Assembly (NCBI GenBank): GCA_023663655.1 | Contig: JAMPGZ010000027.1 | Coordinates: forward strand, 1-39,010 | Length of the DNA: 39,010 nt | Direction of reading: 5' to 3' | DNA from: Lachnospiraceae bacterium | GTDB taxonomy: Bacteria > Bacteroidota > Bacteroidia > Bacteroidales > Muribaculaceae | Position numbers and translations under genes: made by a program | Notes under the pieces: model-generated | What the model was told of the DNA's origin: nothing | The model's database searches: none | What the model saw: the letters and a program-made list of their open reading frames with translations, nothing else | Shown here: one piece after another, positions 8,039-16,770 of the stretch | Layout of the letters: each line of letters begins with the position of its first letter | How positions within the stretch are numbered: position 1 is the first letter of the stretch

Positions 8039-8178
8039 GTATTAACTGACTGATGCTGACTTAGCATTCATTTTTAAGTCGCCGCAGTCAGTGCCAACGA
8101 CGAAGCCAATAAAAAATATAATAAGTGAATCATAGGTTATGAATCCGGCAGCGCGAGAGCGTATCCGGATTTTTTTTG
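8039..8178 (+). ncRNA. Candidate intergenic small RNA (about 140 nt)
   Basis: A consensus promoter ends at 8032 and a hairpin plus T-run ends at 8178. Between them ACTGACTG (8045-8052) pairs with CAGTCAGT (8085-8092), and inside this the pairs ATGCT/AGCAT (8053-8067) or GACTT/AAGTC (8057-8080) compete. The stretch around 8100-8140 is A-rich and unpaired, as in target- or chaperone-binding regions. No convincing reading frame lies on the plus strand. Family not recognised. Confidence 0.5.
8142..8178 (+). terminator. Terminator of the candidate small RNA
   Basis: AATCCGG (8142-8148) pairs with CCGGATT (8165-8171), followed by a run of T residues up to 8177. Confidence 0.7.
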
Positions 8179-8530
8179 CCCGCCTTTCAGGCATTTTGCC
8201 GTCTGCATGACGGTAAGAGGTCAACCCGGGAGGTAGGGGCGATCCATCAACCCGGCATTTCGCTTCGCTCCATATCGCTAATATCTGGCGTTCCTACAGA
8301 ACGCATCCAAACATTTCCACAATATGCCATGACACGGTCGCCACAGGTGGCGAACCCTACTCTAATGATATATTACGCCGTGAAACGGCATTACAATCGT
8401 AGCCGCCACGAGGTGCGGTCAAAAATTACAGGAAAACACCATGGGTGCCGTGAAACGGCAATGCAATCGTAGCACCGCCATGAGGCGACAGCCGAGGTGC
8501 GGTGTAAAGCGAGACAAATGAGTGGGCATC
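8165..8530 (-). repeat. Degenerate inverted copy of the hairpin repeat family
   Basis: Read on the minus strand, this stretch follows the same order as the repeats at 25914-26290 and 29275-29617. It starts with a form of the GGTCGCC...GGCGACC palindrome (8335-8355) and ends with a CTCTT-CCGTC-loop-GACGGCAAAA segment and GCCTGAAAGGC (8182-8213). Other small hairpins are GCGTTC-CTACA-GAACGC (8288-8304) and two copies of a 27-bp unit starting GCCGTGAAACGGC (8377-8403 and 8447-8473). No gene is supported here. Confidence 0.6.
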
Positions 8531-8913
8531 GAAGATGTCCGCCAATCAAGACGTTGCAAAGTCTATGGTTCACCATCATTAAACCCCACCCCACAGCCTC
8601 GCAACCACAAACTTTAACAGGGTTTAATCATAATCCCGTGATAAAAAATGAGGTGACCCCAACTGAAATCAGTCGGGTAAATTATTAGTCCGGCAAAAAT
8701 TATATAAGAGAGCATTGAACCTGTATCGAGTGTACTAAGTGCCGCCAGGCACGGAGCTGTTTATTTCCCTGGCTGCCGCGAAGCAAAGCCGGGGGTGATG
8801 GATGGCATGACTCTATTTTGCACGAGTCCCGGACGGGACGAGACTGTTATGAACGATATTGACATGGAGGAAATCCGTTTTTTTATGCCTACGAAAATTT
8901 GAGCTATCGCAAA
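8531..8913. other. Non-coding stretch with three hairpins
   Basis: No reading frame is convincing. Visible structures are GTGCC-GCCA-GGCAC around 8739-8752, CCCTGGCT pairing with AGCCGGGG around 8770-8795, and GTCCC-GGAC-GGGAC around 8826-8839, then seven T residues at 8878-8884. It lies upstream of the lplA promoter, so it is not the lplA leader. It could be a decayed element or an unrecognised RNA. Confidence 0.35.
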
Positions 8914-8945
8914 ATTGGAATTGACAAAACAATTTTATATCTTTG
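8914..8945 (+). promoter_or_regulatory. Promoter of the lplA-gcv-lpd operon
   Basis: TTG at 8915-8917, a 20-nt spacer and TATCTTTG at 8938-8945. The transcript would start near 8951, about 25 nt before the lplA ATG, leaving no room for a glycine riboswitch. Confidence 0.65.
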
Positions 8946-8975
8946 GGAAAGTGATAAACCAATAAAAGGGATGCA

Positions 8976-9956
8976 ATGAATTATATAGCTCTTCCTGACT
9001 CTGAAAGCCGGAAACTTCCGTTCTATCTTGCCATGGAAGAGTATGTCGCGGAAAAATTTTCCTGTGATTCTTTTTTCTTATGGCAAGTGGCTCCTACCGT
9101 GATCTTCGGCAGAAACCAGGTGATGGAGAGCGAGGTCAATCTCGCCTATTGCCGGCGGCACGGAATACAGGTTTATCGCCGGAAGAGCGGCGGCGGATGC
9201 GTGTATGCCGACCTCGACAACATCATGTTCTCCTACATCGTGCCCGAGGATTCGGTGAGCACTGTTTTCTCAGCCTACACCTCACGGGTGGCATCAATGC
9301 TCAACGCAATCGGTATCCCGGCACACGCCACCGGACGCAACGACATCTTCATCGGCGACCGCAAGGTGTCGGGCAACGCTTTCTACCATATCCCCGGACG
9401 CAGCATCGTGCATGGCACCATGCTATACTCCACCGACATTGAGGCTATGGTCAAGGCACTCTCCCCCTCTCCGTCAAAATTGGAGTCCAAAGGGGTGGAG
9501 TCGGTGCGCAGCCACATCACAACCCTGCGTGAACACACCTCAATATCAATCGAGGAATTCAAGGCACACGTGCGCGATTATATGTGTGACGGCGTGATCA
9601 ATCTCACCGAAGAGGATGTGGCAAAAATCGAGGAATTATCGCAACACTACTACACTCCGGAATGGATCTACGGCAAGAATCCGCGTTTCAACCGCCGCAT
9701 ATCAAAACGCATCGAAGGCGTGGGCGAATTCTTTGTCGAGCTTGCCGTGAATCGCGGACACATCGAGTCGATAAACCTCACAGGCGACTTCTTCCAGCTC
9801 GGCGACATCGACTCGCAACTTCTTGACCATCTCAAAGGCTCCGAATACTCGCCGGAAGGAATCAGAAGAGCCATCGCCGGGATTGCCACAGAAAGCATCA
9901 TCTCGGGTCTTGACAATGAAAATTTAGTTAACCTAATATATAATAATCATGAATGA
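8976..9956 (+). CDS. lplA: Lipoate-protein ligase A
   Basis: A 326-residue ligase that activates lipoate with ATP and attaches it to lysines of carrier proteins such as GcvH. Family motifs are YRRKSGGGCVYADLDNIMFSYI (lipoyl-AMP pocket) and RNDIFIGDRKVSGNAFYH with its conserved Lys, followed by HGTMLYSTD. A C-terminal accessory domain is present. The gene overlaps the gcvT start by 8 nt and heads the operon whose third gene encodes the lipoyl carrier GcvH, so scavenged lipoate is probably loaded onto that carrier. No lipA or lipB lies in the window. Confidence 0.94.
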   Translation: MNYIALPDSESRKLPFYLAMEEYVAEKFSCDSFFLWQVAPTVIFGRNQVMESEVNLAYCRRHGIQVYRRKSGGGCVYADLDNIMFSYIVPEDSVSTVFSAYTSRVASMLNAIGIPAHATGRNDIFIGDRKVSGNAFYHIPGRSIVHGTMLYSTDIEAMVKALSPSPSKLESKGVESVRSHITTLREHTSISIEEFKAHVRDYMCDGVINLTEEDVAKIEELSQHYYTPEWIYGKNPRFNRRISKRIEGVGEFFVELAVNRGHIESINLTGDFFQLGDIDSQLLDHLKGSEYSPEGIRRAIAGIATESIISGLDNENLVNLIYNNHE

Positions 9957-11046
9957 CGATAAGAAAACCTGCTTATATGACCGCCATGTGAAGCTCGGGG
10001 CATTGATGAGCCCCTTCGGCGGATTCATAATGCCCATCCAGTACAAGGGAATCGTCGAGGAACACAATGCCGTGAGAACCGGTTGCGGCGTATTTGACGT
10101 ATCCCACATGGGCGAGGTGTCAGTCACAGGTCCTGATGCCGAAAAATTCGTGAACCACATCTTCACCAACGATGTCACTCCCGGCGAGAGCGGACAATGC
10201 TTCTACGGCATGATGCTCAACGAAACCGGGGGCGTGGTCGACGACCTGCTCATATACAAAAATAGCCCTGAAGACTATTTCCTCGTCATCAACGCATCCA
10301 ACATCGACAAGGATGTGGCTTGGATCAATCGGCAAGCCGAAGGATTCAACGTGACAATAGAAAATCTCAGCGACCTCCTCGGCGAGCTTGCCGTGCAGGG
10401 TCCCGAAGCCGAAAAAGCGATGACCGGAATACTGGGAATCGAATGCTCCGACCTCGAGTTTTACCACTTCAAGAAACTTCTCTATCATGGAGAGGAGATA
10501 ATAGTGAGCCGCACAGGCTACACCGGCGAAGATGGATTTGAAGTGTACGGCTCCCACCACATCATCGAAGAATGCTGGGACAGCCTCATGGACTCCGGCA
10601 AAGTGGAACCGTGCGGACTCGGATGTCGCGACACACTGCGCTTTGAAGTGGCGCTCCCGCTCTATGGCAACGAGCTTGCCGACGACGTGTCGCCGCTCGA
10701 AGCCGGGCTTAAAATATTCGTAAAGCTCGACAAGCCCGAATTCATCGGCAAAGAGGCGACTCTCGCACTCCTCGACAAAGGCGTGACACGCAAAATAGTA
10801 GGCATCGAGCTCCTCGACAAGGCAATCCCCCGCCACGGCTACGACATCCTCAACGACAATGACGAGGTCATAGGACACGTCACTACCGGCTATCATGCCA
10901 TATCGGTCGACAAAAGCATCGCGCTCGCCATGGTCGATGCCGATTACACAGCCCTCGGCACTCCGTTGAAGGTGCGCATACGCAAGAAAACCTTCCCCGC
11001 TGTGGTCGTAAAAAAGAAATTCTATACCAAAAACTATAAAAAATAA
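9949..11046 (+). CDS. gcvT: Glycine cleavage T protein (aminomethyltransferase)
   Basis: A 365-residue enzyme that transfers the methylene group from aminomethyl-GcvH to tetrahydrofolate and releases ammonia. Typical stretches are PFGGFIMPIQYKGIVEEHNAVR with GVFDVSHMGE, the folate-site region around YTGEDGFEVY, and the late GHVTTGYHAISVDKSIALAMV. Length matches the family. Its ATG lies inside the last codons of lplA and gcvH starts 14 nt downstream, so translation is likely coupled. Confidence 0.96.
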   Translation: MNDDKKTCLYDRHVKLGALMSPFGGFIMPIQYKGIVEEHNAVRTGCGVFDVSHMGEVSVTGPDAEKFVNHIFTNDVTPGESGQCFYGMMLNETGGVVDDLLIYKNSPEDYFLVINASNIDKDVAWINRQAEGFNVTIENLSDLLGELAVQGPEAEKAMTGILGIECSDLEFYHFKKLLYHGEEIIVSRTGYTGEDGFEVYGSHHIIEECWDSLMDSGKVEPCGLGCRDTLRFEVALPLYGNELADDVSPLEAGLKIFVKLDKPEFIGKEATLALLDKGVTRKIVGIELLDKAIPRHGYDILNDNDEVIGHVTTGYHAISVDKSIALAMVDADYTALGTPLKVRIRKKTFPAVVVKKKFYTKNYKK

Positions 11047-11060
11047 AAACCAACACAATT

Positions 11061-11426
11061 ATGAGCAAGATTTATTATTCTCCATCCCACGAGTATATCA
11101 TTGTCGACGGCGACACAGGTTTAATCGGCATCACCGACTACGCGCAAAAGGAACTTGGCAACGTAGTATATGTTGACCTCCCCGAAGAGGGCGACGAAGT
11201 TGTAGCCGGCGAAGAGTTCGGAGCCATTGAAAGTGTCAAGGCTGCAAGCGACCTCATCTCACCCGTATCAGGCGAAGTGATTGAGGCAAACGAAAATCTG
11301 GTCGACAACCCCGGAGCCATCAATCAGGATGCCATGGGCACTTGGATCATAAAGGTGAAAATCGCCGATCCTTCCGAGCTTGACTCACTGCTCGACGAAG
11401 CCGCCTACAAAGAATTGTGCCATTGA
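11061..11426 (+). CDS. gcvH: Glycine cleavage H protein
   Basis: A 121-residue lipoyl carrier that shuttles the aminomethyl group between P, T and L proteins. The lipoylation site is Lys60 in FGAIESVKAASDL. DYAQKELGNVVYVDLPEEG precedes it and SPVSGEVIEANENLVDNPGAIN follows, as in the family. It lies between gcvT and gcvPA in the operon and is the expected substrate of the lplA product. Confidence 0.97.
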   Translation: MSKIYYSPSHEYIIVDGDTGLIGITDYAQKELGNVVYVDLPEEGDEVVAGEEFGAIESVKAASDLISPVSGEVIEANENLVDNPGAINQDAMGTWIIKVKIADPSELDSLLDEAAYKELCH

Positions 11427-11447
11427 TATAACACATAAACATATACC

Positions 11448-12770
11448 ATGACTCACCGCTATTTCCCTCACACCCCCGAGGACATAGAGGCGATGCTTGC
11501 CACTTGCGGAGTCAAGAGCCTTGACGATCTCTATTCCGACGTGCCCGAGCAGCTTCTTCTCGGTCGTGAGTACAATCTTCCCGAAGAGATGAGCGAAAAG
11601 GAGGTCCGCGATTTCTTCAAAGCCCTCGCCTCAGGCAACAAGGCGCTCACGTGCTTTGCCGGAGCGGGATATTACGACCACTACACCCCTGCCGTGGTTC
11701 CGGCAATACTGTCACGCTCGGAATTTCTCACGGCATATACCCCCTATCAGCCTGAAATCTCACAGGGAACCCTCCAATACATCTTTGAATACCAGAGCAT
11801 GATGACGTCGCTCACAGGGCTCGACGTGTCAAACGCCTCGATGTACGACGGAGCCACCGCCACCGCCGAGGCTATGATGATGATGGTTGCCGCCGCCCGC
11901 AAGCGCAACCGCGTGTTAGTGTCATCCACCCTATTGCCTCAGGTGATGGATGTGGTGAAAACCTACGCCTCATATCACGGCATCACGCTCGACATCATTC
12001 CGGAAATCGACGGAGTGACCTCGATCGACGACCTGAAATCCATGCTCGCCGCTGATGTGGCGGGAGTGATACTCCCCACCCCCAACAAATACGGCATCCT
12101 TGAGGACTACTCAGGAGTAGCCGACGCAATACACGCCAACAAATCGCTGCTCGCCATGAACTGCGTAGCTTCAGCCCTCGGTGTCATCAAAACACCCGGC
12201 GAATGGGACGCTGACATTGCAGCCGGCGACGCACAATCACTCGGCATGCCGCTGAACTTCGGAGGTCCCTATCTCGGATTCCTATGCTGCAAGAAAGCGC
12301 TTATAAGGAAACTTCCCGGCAGAATCGTGGGAGCCACGGTCGATGACGCGGGACAACGCTCATTTGTGCTCACTCTACAGGCGCGCGAACAGCACATACG
12401 CCGCGAGAAAGCCACAAGCAACATCTGCTCCAACCAGGGGCTTATGTCCCTCTTCGTGTCGGTCTACCTGTCATTGCTGGGACCTGCCGGACTAAAGGAA
12501 GTAAACGACGTGTCGTGCAAAGGCGCCCGCTATCTCGCCGACAAACTCGTAAAGACCGGCAAGGTAAAACTCACATTCGGCAATCGCCCCTTCCTCAACG
12601 AGTTTGCCGTTACCACCGAATTCGACACCGCAACACTCATGGAACGGTGCCTTGAATGCGGCATCCTCCCGGGAGTGGCTCTCGACGACCACACCATGCT
12701 GATAGCTGTCACCGAGATGAGAACACGAGCTGAAATCGACCGATTAGTCGAAATTGTCACAACCTTATAA
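11448..12770 (+). CDS. gcvPA: Glycine dehydrogenase (decarboxylating) subunit 1
   Basis: A 440-residue protein equal to the N-terminal half of the P protein, which decarboxylates glycine with PLP. It starts RYFPHTPEDIEAMLATCGV and contains FAGAGYYDHYTPAVVPAILSRSEFLTAYTPYQPEISQGTLQ and NASMYDGATATAEAM, all family hallmarks. It lacks the PLP lysine, which is on the second subunit. The gene stops normally and is followed after 11 nt by gcvPB, so this is a true two-subunit arrangement, not a broken fused gene. Confidence 0.95.
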   Translation: MTHRYFPHTPEDIEAMLATCGVKSLDDLYSDVPEQLLLGREYNLPEEMSEKEVRDFFKALASGNKALTCFAGAGYYDHYTPAVVPAILSRSEFLTAYTPYQPEISQGTLQYIFEYQSMMTSLTGLDVSNASMYDGATATAEAMMMMVAAARKRNRVLVSSTLLPQVMDVVKTYASYHGITLDIIPEIDGVTSIDDLKSMLAADVAGVILPTPNKYGILEDYSGVADAIHANKSLLAMNCVASALGVIKTPGEWDADIAAGDAQSLGMPLNFGGPYLGFLCCKKALIRKLPGRIVGATVDDAGQRSFVLTLQAREQHIRREKATSNICSNQGLMSLFVSVYLSLLGPAGLKEVNDVSCKGARYLADKLVKTGKVKLTFGNRPFLNEFAVTTEFDTATLMERCLECGILPGVALDDHTMLIAVTEMRTRAEIDRLVEIVTTL

Positions 12771-12781
12771 AGAGCGCGATT

Positions 12782-14251
12782 ATGAACCGAGAATATTACG
12801 GAAAACTGATTTTTGAACACTCACATCCTAATCGCCGGGGCTACAAACTTCCCAAATGCGAATACAATGATGTCGACATAGAGATTCCTGCTTCATTGCT
12901 GCGCTCCTCGGCTCCACTTCTGCCCGAAGCCGACGAACTGACCGTGGTGCGCCATTACACCAACATGAGCGCCAACAATTTCGGCGTCGACACCGGATTC
13001 TATCCTCTGGGCTCATGCACCATGAAATATAATCCGAAAATCAACGAGGAGATCGCTGCCGGCAATTCCGTTGCGCCGCTCCATCCGTTCCAGCCCACCG
13101 ACACCGTCCAAGGAGCACTGGAAGCCTACCACACGCTCCAATCCTATCTGTCAGAGATAGGCGGAATGGCTGAATTCACCCTCAATCCCTACGCCGGAGC
13201 ACATGGCGAATTGACCGGATTGATGATAATAAAAGCCTATCACCGACAGAACGGCGACACCGGGCGAATCAACGTGATCGTGCCCGACTCGGCTCACGGT
13301 ACCAATCCGGCAAGCGCCGCCGTTGCCGGATTCAACATCATCGAGGTCAAAAGCCGCCCCGACGGCACTGTCGACGTGGAGGATCTCAAGCCGCTGCTCA
13401 ACGACACTATCGCCGCCGTGATGATGACCAACCCCAACACCCTGGGCATATTTGAGAAAAACATTCCTGAGATAGCCCGTCTCGCCCACGAAGCCGGAGC
13501 ATTGATGTACTACGATGGAGCCAATCTCAACCCCATGCTCGGAGTGGCACGACCCGGCGACATGGGATTTGACGTGATGCACATAAATCTCCACAAAACA
13601 TTCTCCACGCCACATGGCGGAGGGGGTCCCGGTGCCGGTCCGGTAGGTGTACGCGCCGGAATGGAGCATCTTCTACCCAATCCGAGAGTGGTGAAAAACG
13701 CCGACGGCGCCTACAGCCTCATCTGTGCCGACGACTCTATGGGACGCATATCAGGCACTTTGGGCAACTTCACGGTTATCCTCAGAGCCCTCGCCTACAT
13801 CCTGTCATTGGGCAGATCGGGACTCGACATAGCCGGAAAGCTCGCCACACTCAACGCCAATTATATCAAAGAGCACCTGCGCGACCTCTACCTGCTCCCC
13901 ATCGACACCGTGTGCAAGCATGAGTTCGTGTTCGACGGTCTCGCCGACAAGAGCACCGGAGTCACAACCCTCAACGTCGCCAAGCGTCTGCTTGATTACG
14001 GATTCCACGCTCCCACCATCTACTTCCCGCTCCTGTTCCACGAGTCGTTGATGATTGAGCCCACTGAAACCGAAAGCAAGGAAACTATCGACCGTTTCAT
14101 CGACGTGATGCGCGGCATAGCCATCGAGGCTAAGGAGAACCCCGACATAGTGAAACAGGCGCCTCACAACACCCCGGTGAGACACCCCGATGACACTAAG
14201 GCGGCTCTTAATCCCATCGTCACCTATCAAGAACTTATCGAAAATGCATAG
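12782..14251 (+). CDS. gcvPB: Glycine dehydrogenase (decarboxylating) subunit 2
   Basis: A 489-residue protein equal to the C-terminal half of the P protein. The PLP-binding lysine is Lys272 in NLHKTFSTPHGGGGPGAGPVGV. Other family segments are GFYPLGSCTMKYNPKINE, DSAHGTNPASAAVAGF and YDGANLNPMLG. It pairs with gcvPA to load an aminomethyl group onto GcvH and release CO2. Its end overlaps the lpd start by 8 nt. Confidence 0.95.
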   Translation: MNREYYGKLIFEHSHPNRRGYKLPKCEYNDVDIEIPASLLRSSAPLLPEADELTVVRHYTNMSANNFGVDTGFYPLGSCTMKYNPKINEEIAAGNSVAPLHPFQPTDTVQGALEAYHTLQSYLSEIGGMAEFTLNPYAGAHGELTGLMIIKAYHRQNGDTGRINVIVPDSAHGTNPASAAVAGFNIIEVKSRPDGTVDVEDLKPLLNDTIAAVMMTNPNTLGIFEKNIPEIARLAHEAGALMYYDGANLNPMLGVARPGDMGFDVMHINLHKTFSTPHGGGGPGAGPVGVRAGMEHLLPNPRVVKNADGAYSLICADDSMGRISGTLGNFTVILRALAYILSLGRSGLDIAGKLATLNANYIKEHLRDLYLLPIDTVCKHEFVFDGLADKSTGVTTLNVAKRLLDYGFHAPTIYFPLLFHESLMIEPTETESKETIDRFIDVMRGIAIEAKENPDIVKQAPHNTPVRHPDDTKAALNPIVTYQELIENA

Positions 14252-15515
14252 AAGCGACATTATAATCATAGGCTACGGTCCCGGCGGCATGGAGGTCGCC
14301 GGGAAAGCCGTGGCGCAAGGGCTCGACACCGTAGTGATTGAACGCGATCAACCGGGAGGCACCTGTCTTAACCGAGGATGCATACCCACCAAGTCATTAT
14401 GCTACTCGGCTGAACACACCTCAGGAAACCCTGATGAGTATGCACAAGCATGGGCTCGCAAAAATGCCGTGGTGACGGAACTCCGTGACAACCTCTCGGC
14501 AATGACCTCCAAAGTGACATTCGTCACGGGAGAAGCACGATTCACCGCCGCTGACAAAGTTGAGGTGAACGGAGAGACATATACCGCCCCAAAGATAGTT
14601 ATCGCCACAGGCTCCACACCGGCCATCCCACCGATACCCGGTGCCGAACTCGCAATAGACAGCGACCGGCTGCTTGAGCTTCAACAGCTCCCCGGCAGCA
14701 TCTGCATCATAGGCGGCGGAGTCATCGGAATGGAATTTGCCTGCATTCTCCATTCATTCGGAGTGAATGTCACCGTGCTCGAATTCTGCAAAGAGATTCT
14801 GCCCAACTTCGATAAAGATGTTTCAAAACGCCTTAAAACAGCATTGACACGCAAAGGCATCAACATCATCACGTCGGCAAAAGTCACTGAAATTCTACCG
14901 GGCAAGCAGGTCATGTATGAATGCAAAGGCAAGACCGCGACACTCTCAGCCGACGAAGTCCTGATAGCCGTAGGCCGCCGTCCGGTGATTCCGGCAGGAG
15001 CGGAAAAGATAGGCATAGCCATCGAACGCAACGCCATAGCTGTCGATGAGAACTACCGCACCAACATCGAGGGAATATATGCCATAGGCGATGTCAACGC
15101 CCACCTGATGCTCGCCCACGCGGCATCGGCGCAAGGCAGCATCGTTATGGGAACACCGATGAACTGCGATGTTGTTCCGGCTGCCGCATTCACCACTCCG
15201 GAATGCGCCATGGCAGGCTTGACCGAAGAGATATGCAAGGAACGCGGACTGGACTATGCGAGCGTGAAAGCCATGTTCCGATCCAACGGAAAGGCTGTGT
15301 CGATGGGCGAAACCGACGGAATCGTAAAACTCATAGTCGACAAAAATACTCGTGAGATACTCGGCACCCACATTTGCGGACCACACGCATCCGACCTGAT
15401 ATGTGAACCGGCTCTTGCTATGAGCTGCCGATTGCCAATAGATTCAATAGCGAAAACAATCCATGCCCACCCCACTCTCGGAGAAGTCATTCATGCGGCT
15501 GCAGCAGCATTATAA
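14244..15515 (+). CDS. lpd: Dihydrolipoyl dehydrogenase (L protein)
   Basis: A 423-residue FAD flavoprotein that reoxidises dihydrolipoyl-GcvH with NAD+. It has the FAD motif GYGPGG at 10-15, the redox pair Cys41/Cys46 in GGTCLNRGCIPTK, the NAD site IGGGVIGMEFA, the second FAD motif GIYAIGDVN, and the His409/Glu414 pair in HAHPTLGE. It is some 40 residues shorter than usual. The frame is open from 14190, but the protein starts at the ATG at 14244, inside the gcvPB end. Placement makes it the dedicated L protein of this operon. Confidence 0.92.
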   Translation: MHRSDIIIIGYGPGGMEVAGKAVAQGLDTVVIERDQPGGTCLNRGCIPTKSLCYSAEHTSGNPDEYAQAWARKNAVVTELRDNLSAMTSKVTFVTGEARFTAADKVEVNGETYTAPKIVIATGSTPAIPPIPGAELAIDSDRLLELQQLPGSICIIGGGVIGMEFACILHSFGVNVTVLEFCKEILPNFDKDVSKRLKTALTRKGINIITSAKVTEILPGKQVMYECKGKTATLSADEVLIAVGRRPVIPAGAEKIGIAIERNAIAVDENYRTNIEGIYAIGDVNAHLMLAHAASAQGSIVMGTPMNCDVVPAAAFTTPECAMAGLTEEICKERGLDYASVKAMFRSNGKAVSMGETDGIVKLIVDKNTREILGTHICGPHASDLICEPALAMSCRLPIDSIAKTIHAHPTLGEVIHAAAAAL

Positions 15516-15521
15516 AAAGAA

Positions 15522-15556
15522 AACACCGATGTTTCACAACATCGGTGTTCGTTTAA
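15522..15556 (+). terminator. Terminator of the lplA-gcv-lpd operon
   Basis: AACACCGATGTT (15522-15533) and AACATCGGTGTT (15538-15549) form a perfect 12-bp stem with a 4-nt loop, followed by a T-containing stretch. The remaining sequence to 15791 is AT-rich with no clear feature. Confidence 0.85.
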
Positions 15557-15791
15557 ACCTTTATCTTAATCTAATACTATGAAAAACACACATGCAAATG
15601 TAGTAATTATTTTAATTTCCACACAACTTTTTTGAGGGTTTTAACAAATTTTAGCCAAAAACAAGCTAATATTTTCATTCAAACCAAGCAAAAAGACATA
15701 ATTTAAGGATTACCTGAATCAAAAATTGACATTTTGATAAAGTTTCTCTCTATATTTTTTCTTTTGTATAGCAACACCAAAATTACAAACG

Positions 15792-16706
15792 ATGGACTAC
15801 AATCAAGTGATATCCCACATATACGATGAACTGAAACCATATCGCGGAAACGGAAAACTTGCCGATTATATTCCGGCTCTCGCCGAAGTCGACCCAATGA
15901 ACTATGGGATCGCTCTCGAATCATTTGATTCCGGGCTGAACCATGTGGGCGACGCCGATGTGAAATTTTCAATACAGAGTATATCCAAAGTCTTTACCAC
16001 GGCAATGGTCATACGCCGTCTCGGGCATGAATTGTGGGAATCAGTAGGTCGGGAACCCTCAGGCAACCCCTTCAACTCCCTCGTGCAGCTTGAACATGAG
16101 CAAGGCATCCCGCGCAACCCCTTCATCAACGCCGGAGCGCTCGTGGTGACCGACCGGCTGATGGATCTTTACGACCGCCCGAAAGAGGCTATTCTGGACT
16201 TTGTAAGAAAACTGTCAGGCAATGACGACATATATTATGACAAGCGTGTTGCCGTATCTGAACGTCAGCACGCCGACCGCAACATGGCTCTCGCCTATTT
16301 CATGAAAAGCTTCGGCAACATCCACAACGATGTCGAGTCATTAATCGACGTGTATTGCTACCAGTGCTCCATAGCCATGAGCTGCATAGATCTTGCCCGC
16401 TCATTCATGTTTTTTGCCAACGGAGGGGTCAACCCAGGCAACGGCGAACGCATCCTCAGCATGAGCCGGGCAAAGCGCCTCGGAGCCGTCATGCTCACCT
16501 GCGGATTCTACGACGAGTCGGGCAACTTCGCGTTCCGCGTAGGTATGCCCGGCAAAAGCGGCGTGGGCGGCGGCATAGTAGCCTACATCCCCAACACCCT
16601 GTCGATCGCCGTGTGGAGCCCGGGACTCAACAACCACGGCAACTCACTCCTCGGCATGGAAACCCTCGAACGCTTCACCACCGACATCGGCAACTCCATA
16701 TTCTAA
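15792..16706 (+). CDS. glsA: Glutaminase A
   Basis: A 304-residue beta-lactamase-fold amidohydrolase that converts glutamine to glutamate and ammonia. The catalytic S-x-x-K motif is Ser63-Ile-Ser-Lys66 in FSIQSISKVFT. NPFINAGALVVTDRL, the AYFMKSFGN segment and the late GMPGKSGVGGGIVAYIP are further family signatures. There is no signal peptide, so it acts in the cytosol. It stands alone between the gcv operon and a converging DUF4491 gene. A role in acid resistance or nitrogen supply is possible but not shown by the context. Confidence 0.95.
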   Translation: MDYNQVISHIYDELKPYRGNGKLADYIPALAEVDPMNYGIALESFDSGLNHVGDADVKFSIQSISKVFTTAMVIRRLGHELWESVGREPSGNPFNSLVQLEHEQGIPRNPFINAGALVVTDRLMDLYDRPKEAILDFVRKLSGNDDIYYDKRVAVSERQHADRNMALAYFMKSFGNIHNDVESLIDVYCYQCSIAMSCIDLARSFMFFANGGVNPGNGERILSMSRAKRLGAVMLTCGFYDESGNFAFRVGMPGKSGVGGGIVAYIPNTLSIAVWSPGLNNHGNSLLGMETLERFTTDIGNSIF

Positions 16707-16770
16707 CATCAACGCCATCCCATATAAACCTTCAACCGATTAACACGCATTCTGCCGCGATGATGATGCC

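Noticed and set aside
8651-8680. Inverted-repeat segment resembling an IS end (GACCCCAACTG...CAGTCGGGT)
   Set aside because: There is no partner end, transposase remnant or target duplication in the area.
8640-8975. Glycine or cobalamin riboswitch before lplA-gcv
   Set aside because: The characteristic conserved boxes are not found, and the promoter at 8914-8945 leaves only about 25 nt of leader.
11448-14251. Frameshifted single gcvP gene
   Set aside because: Both halves have proper starts and stops, an 11-nt gap and the lengths of known GcvPA and GcvPB subunits.
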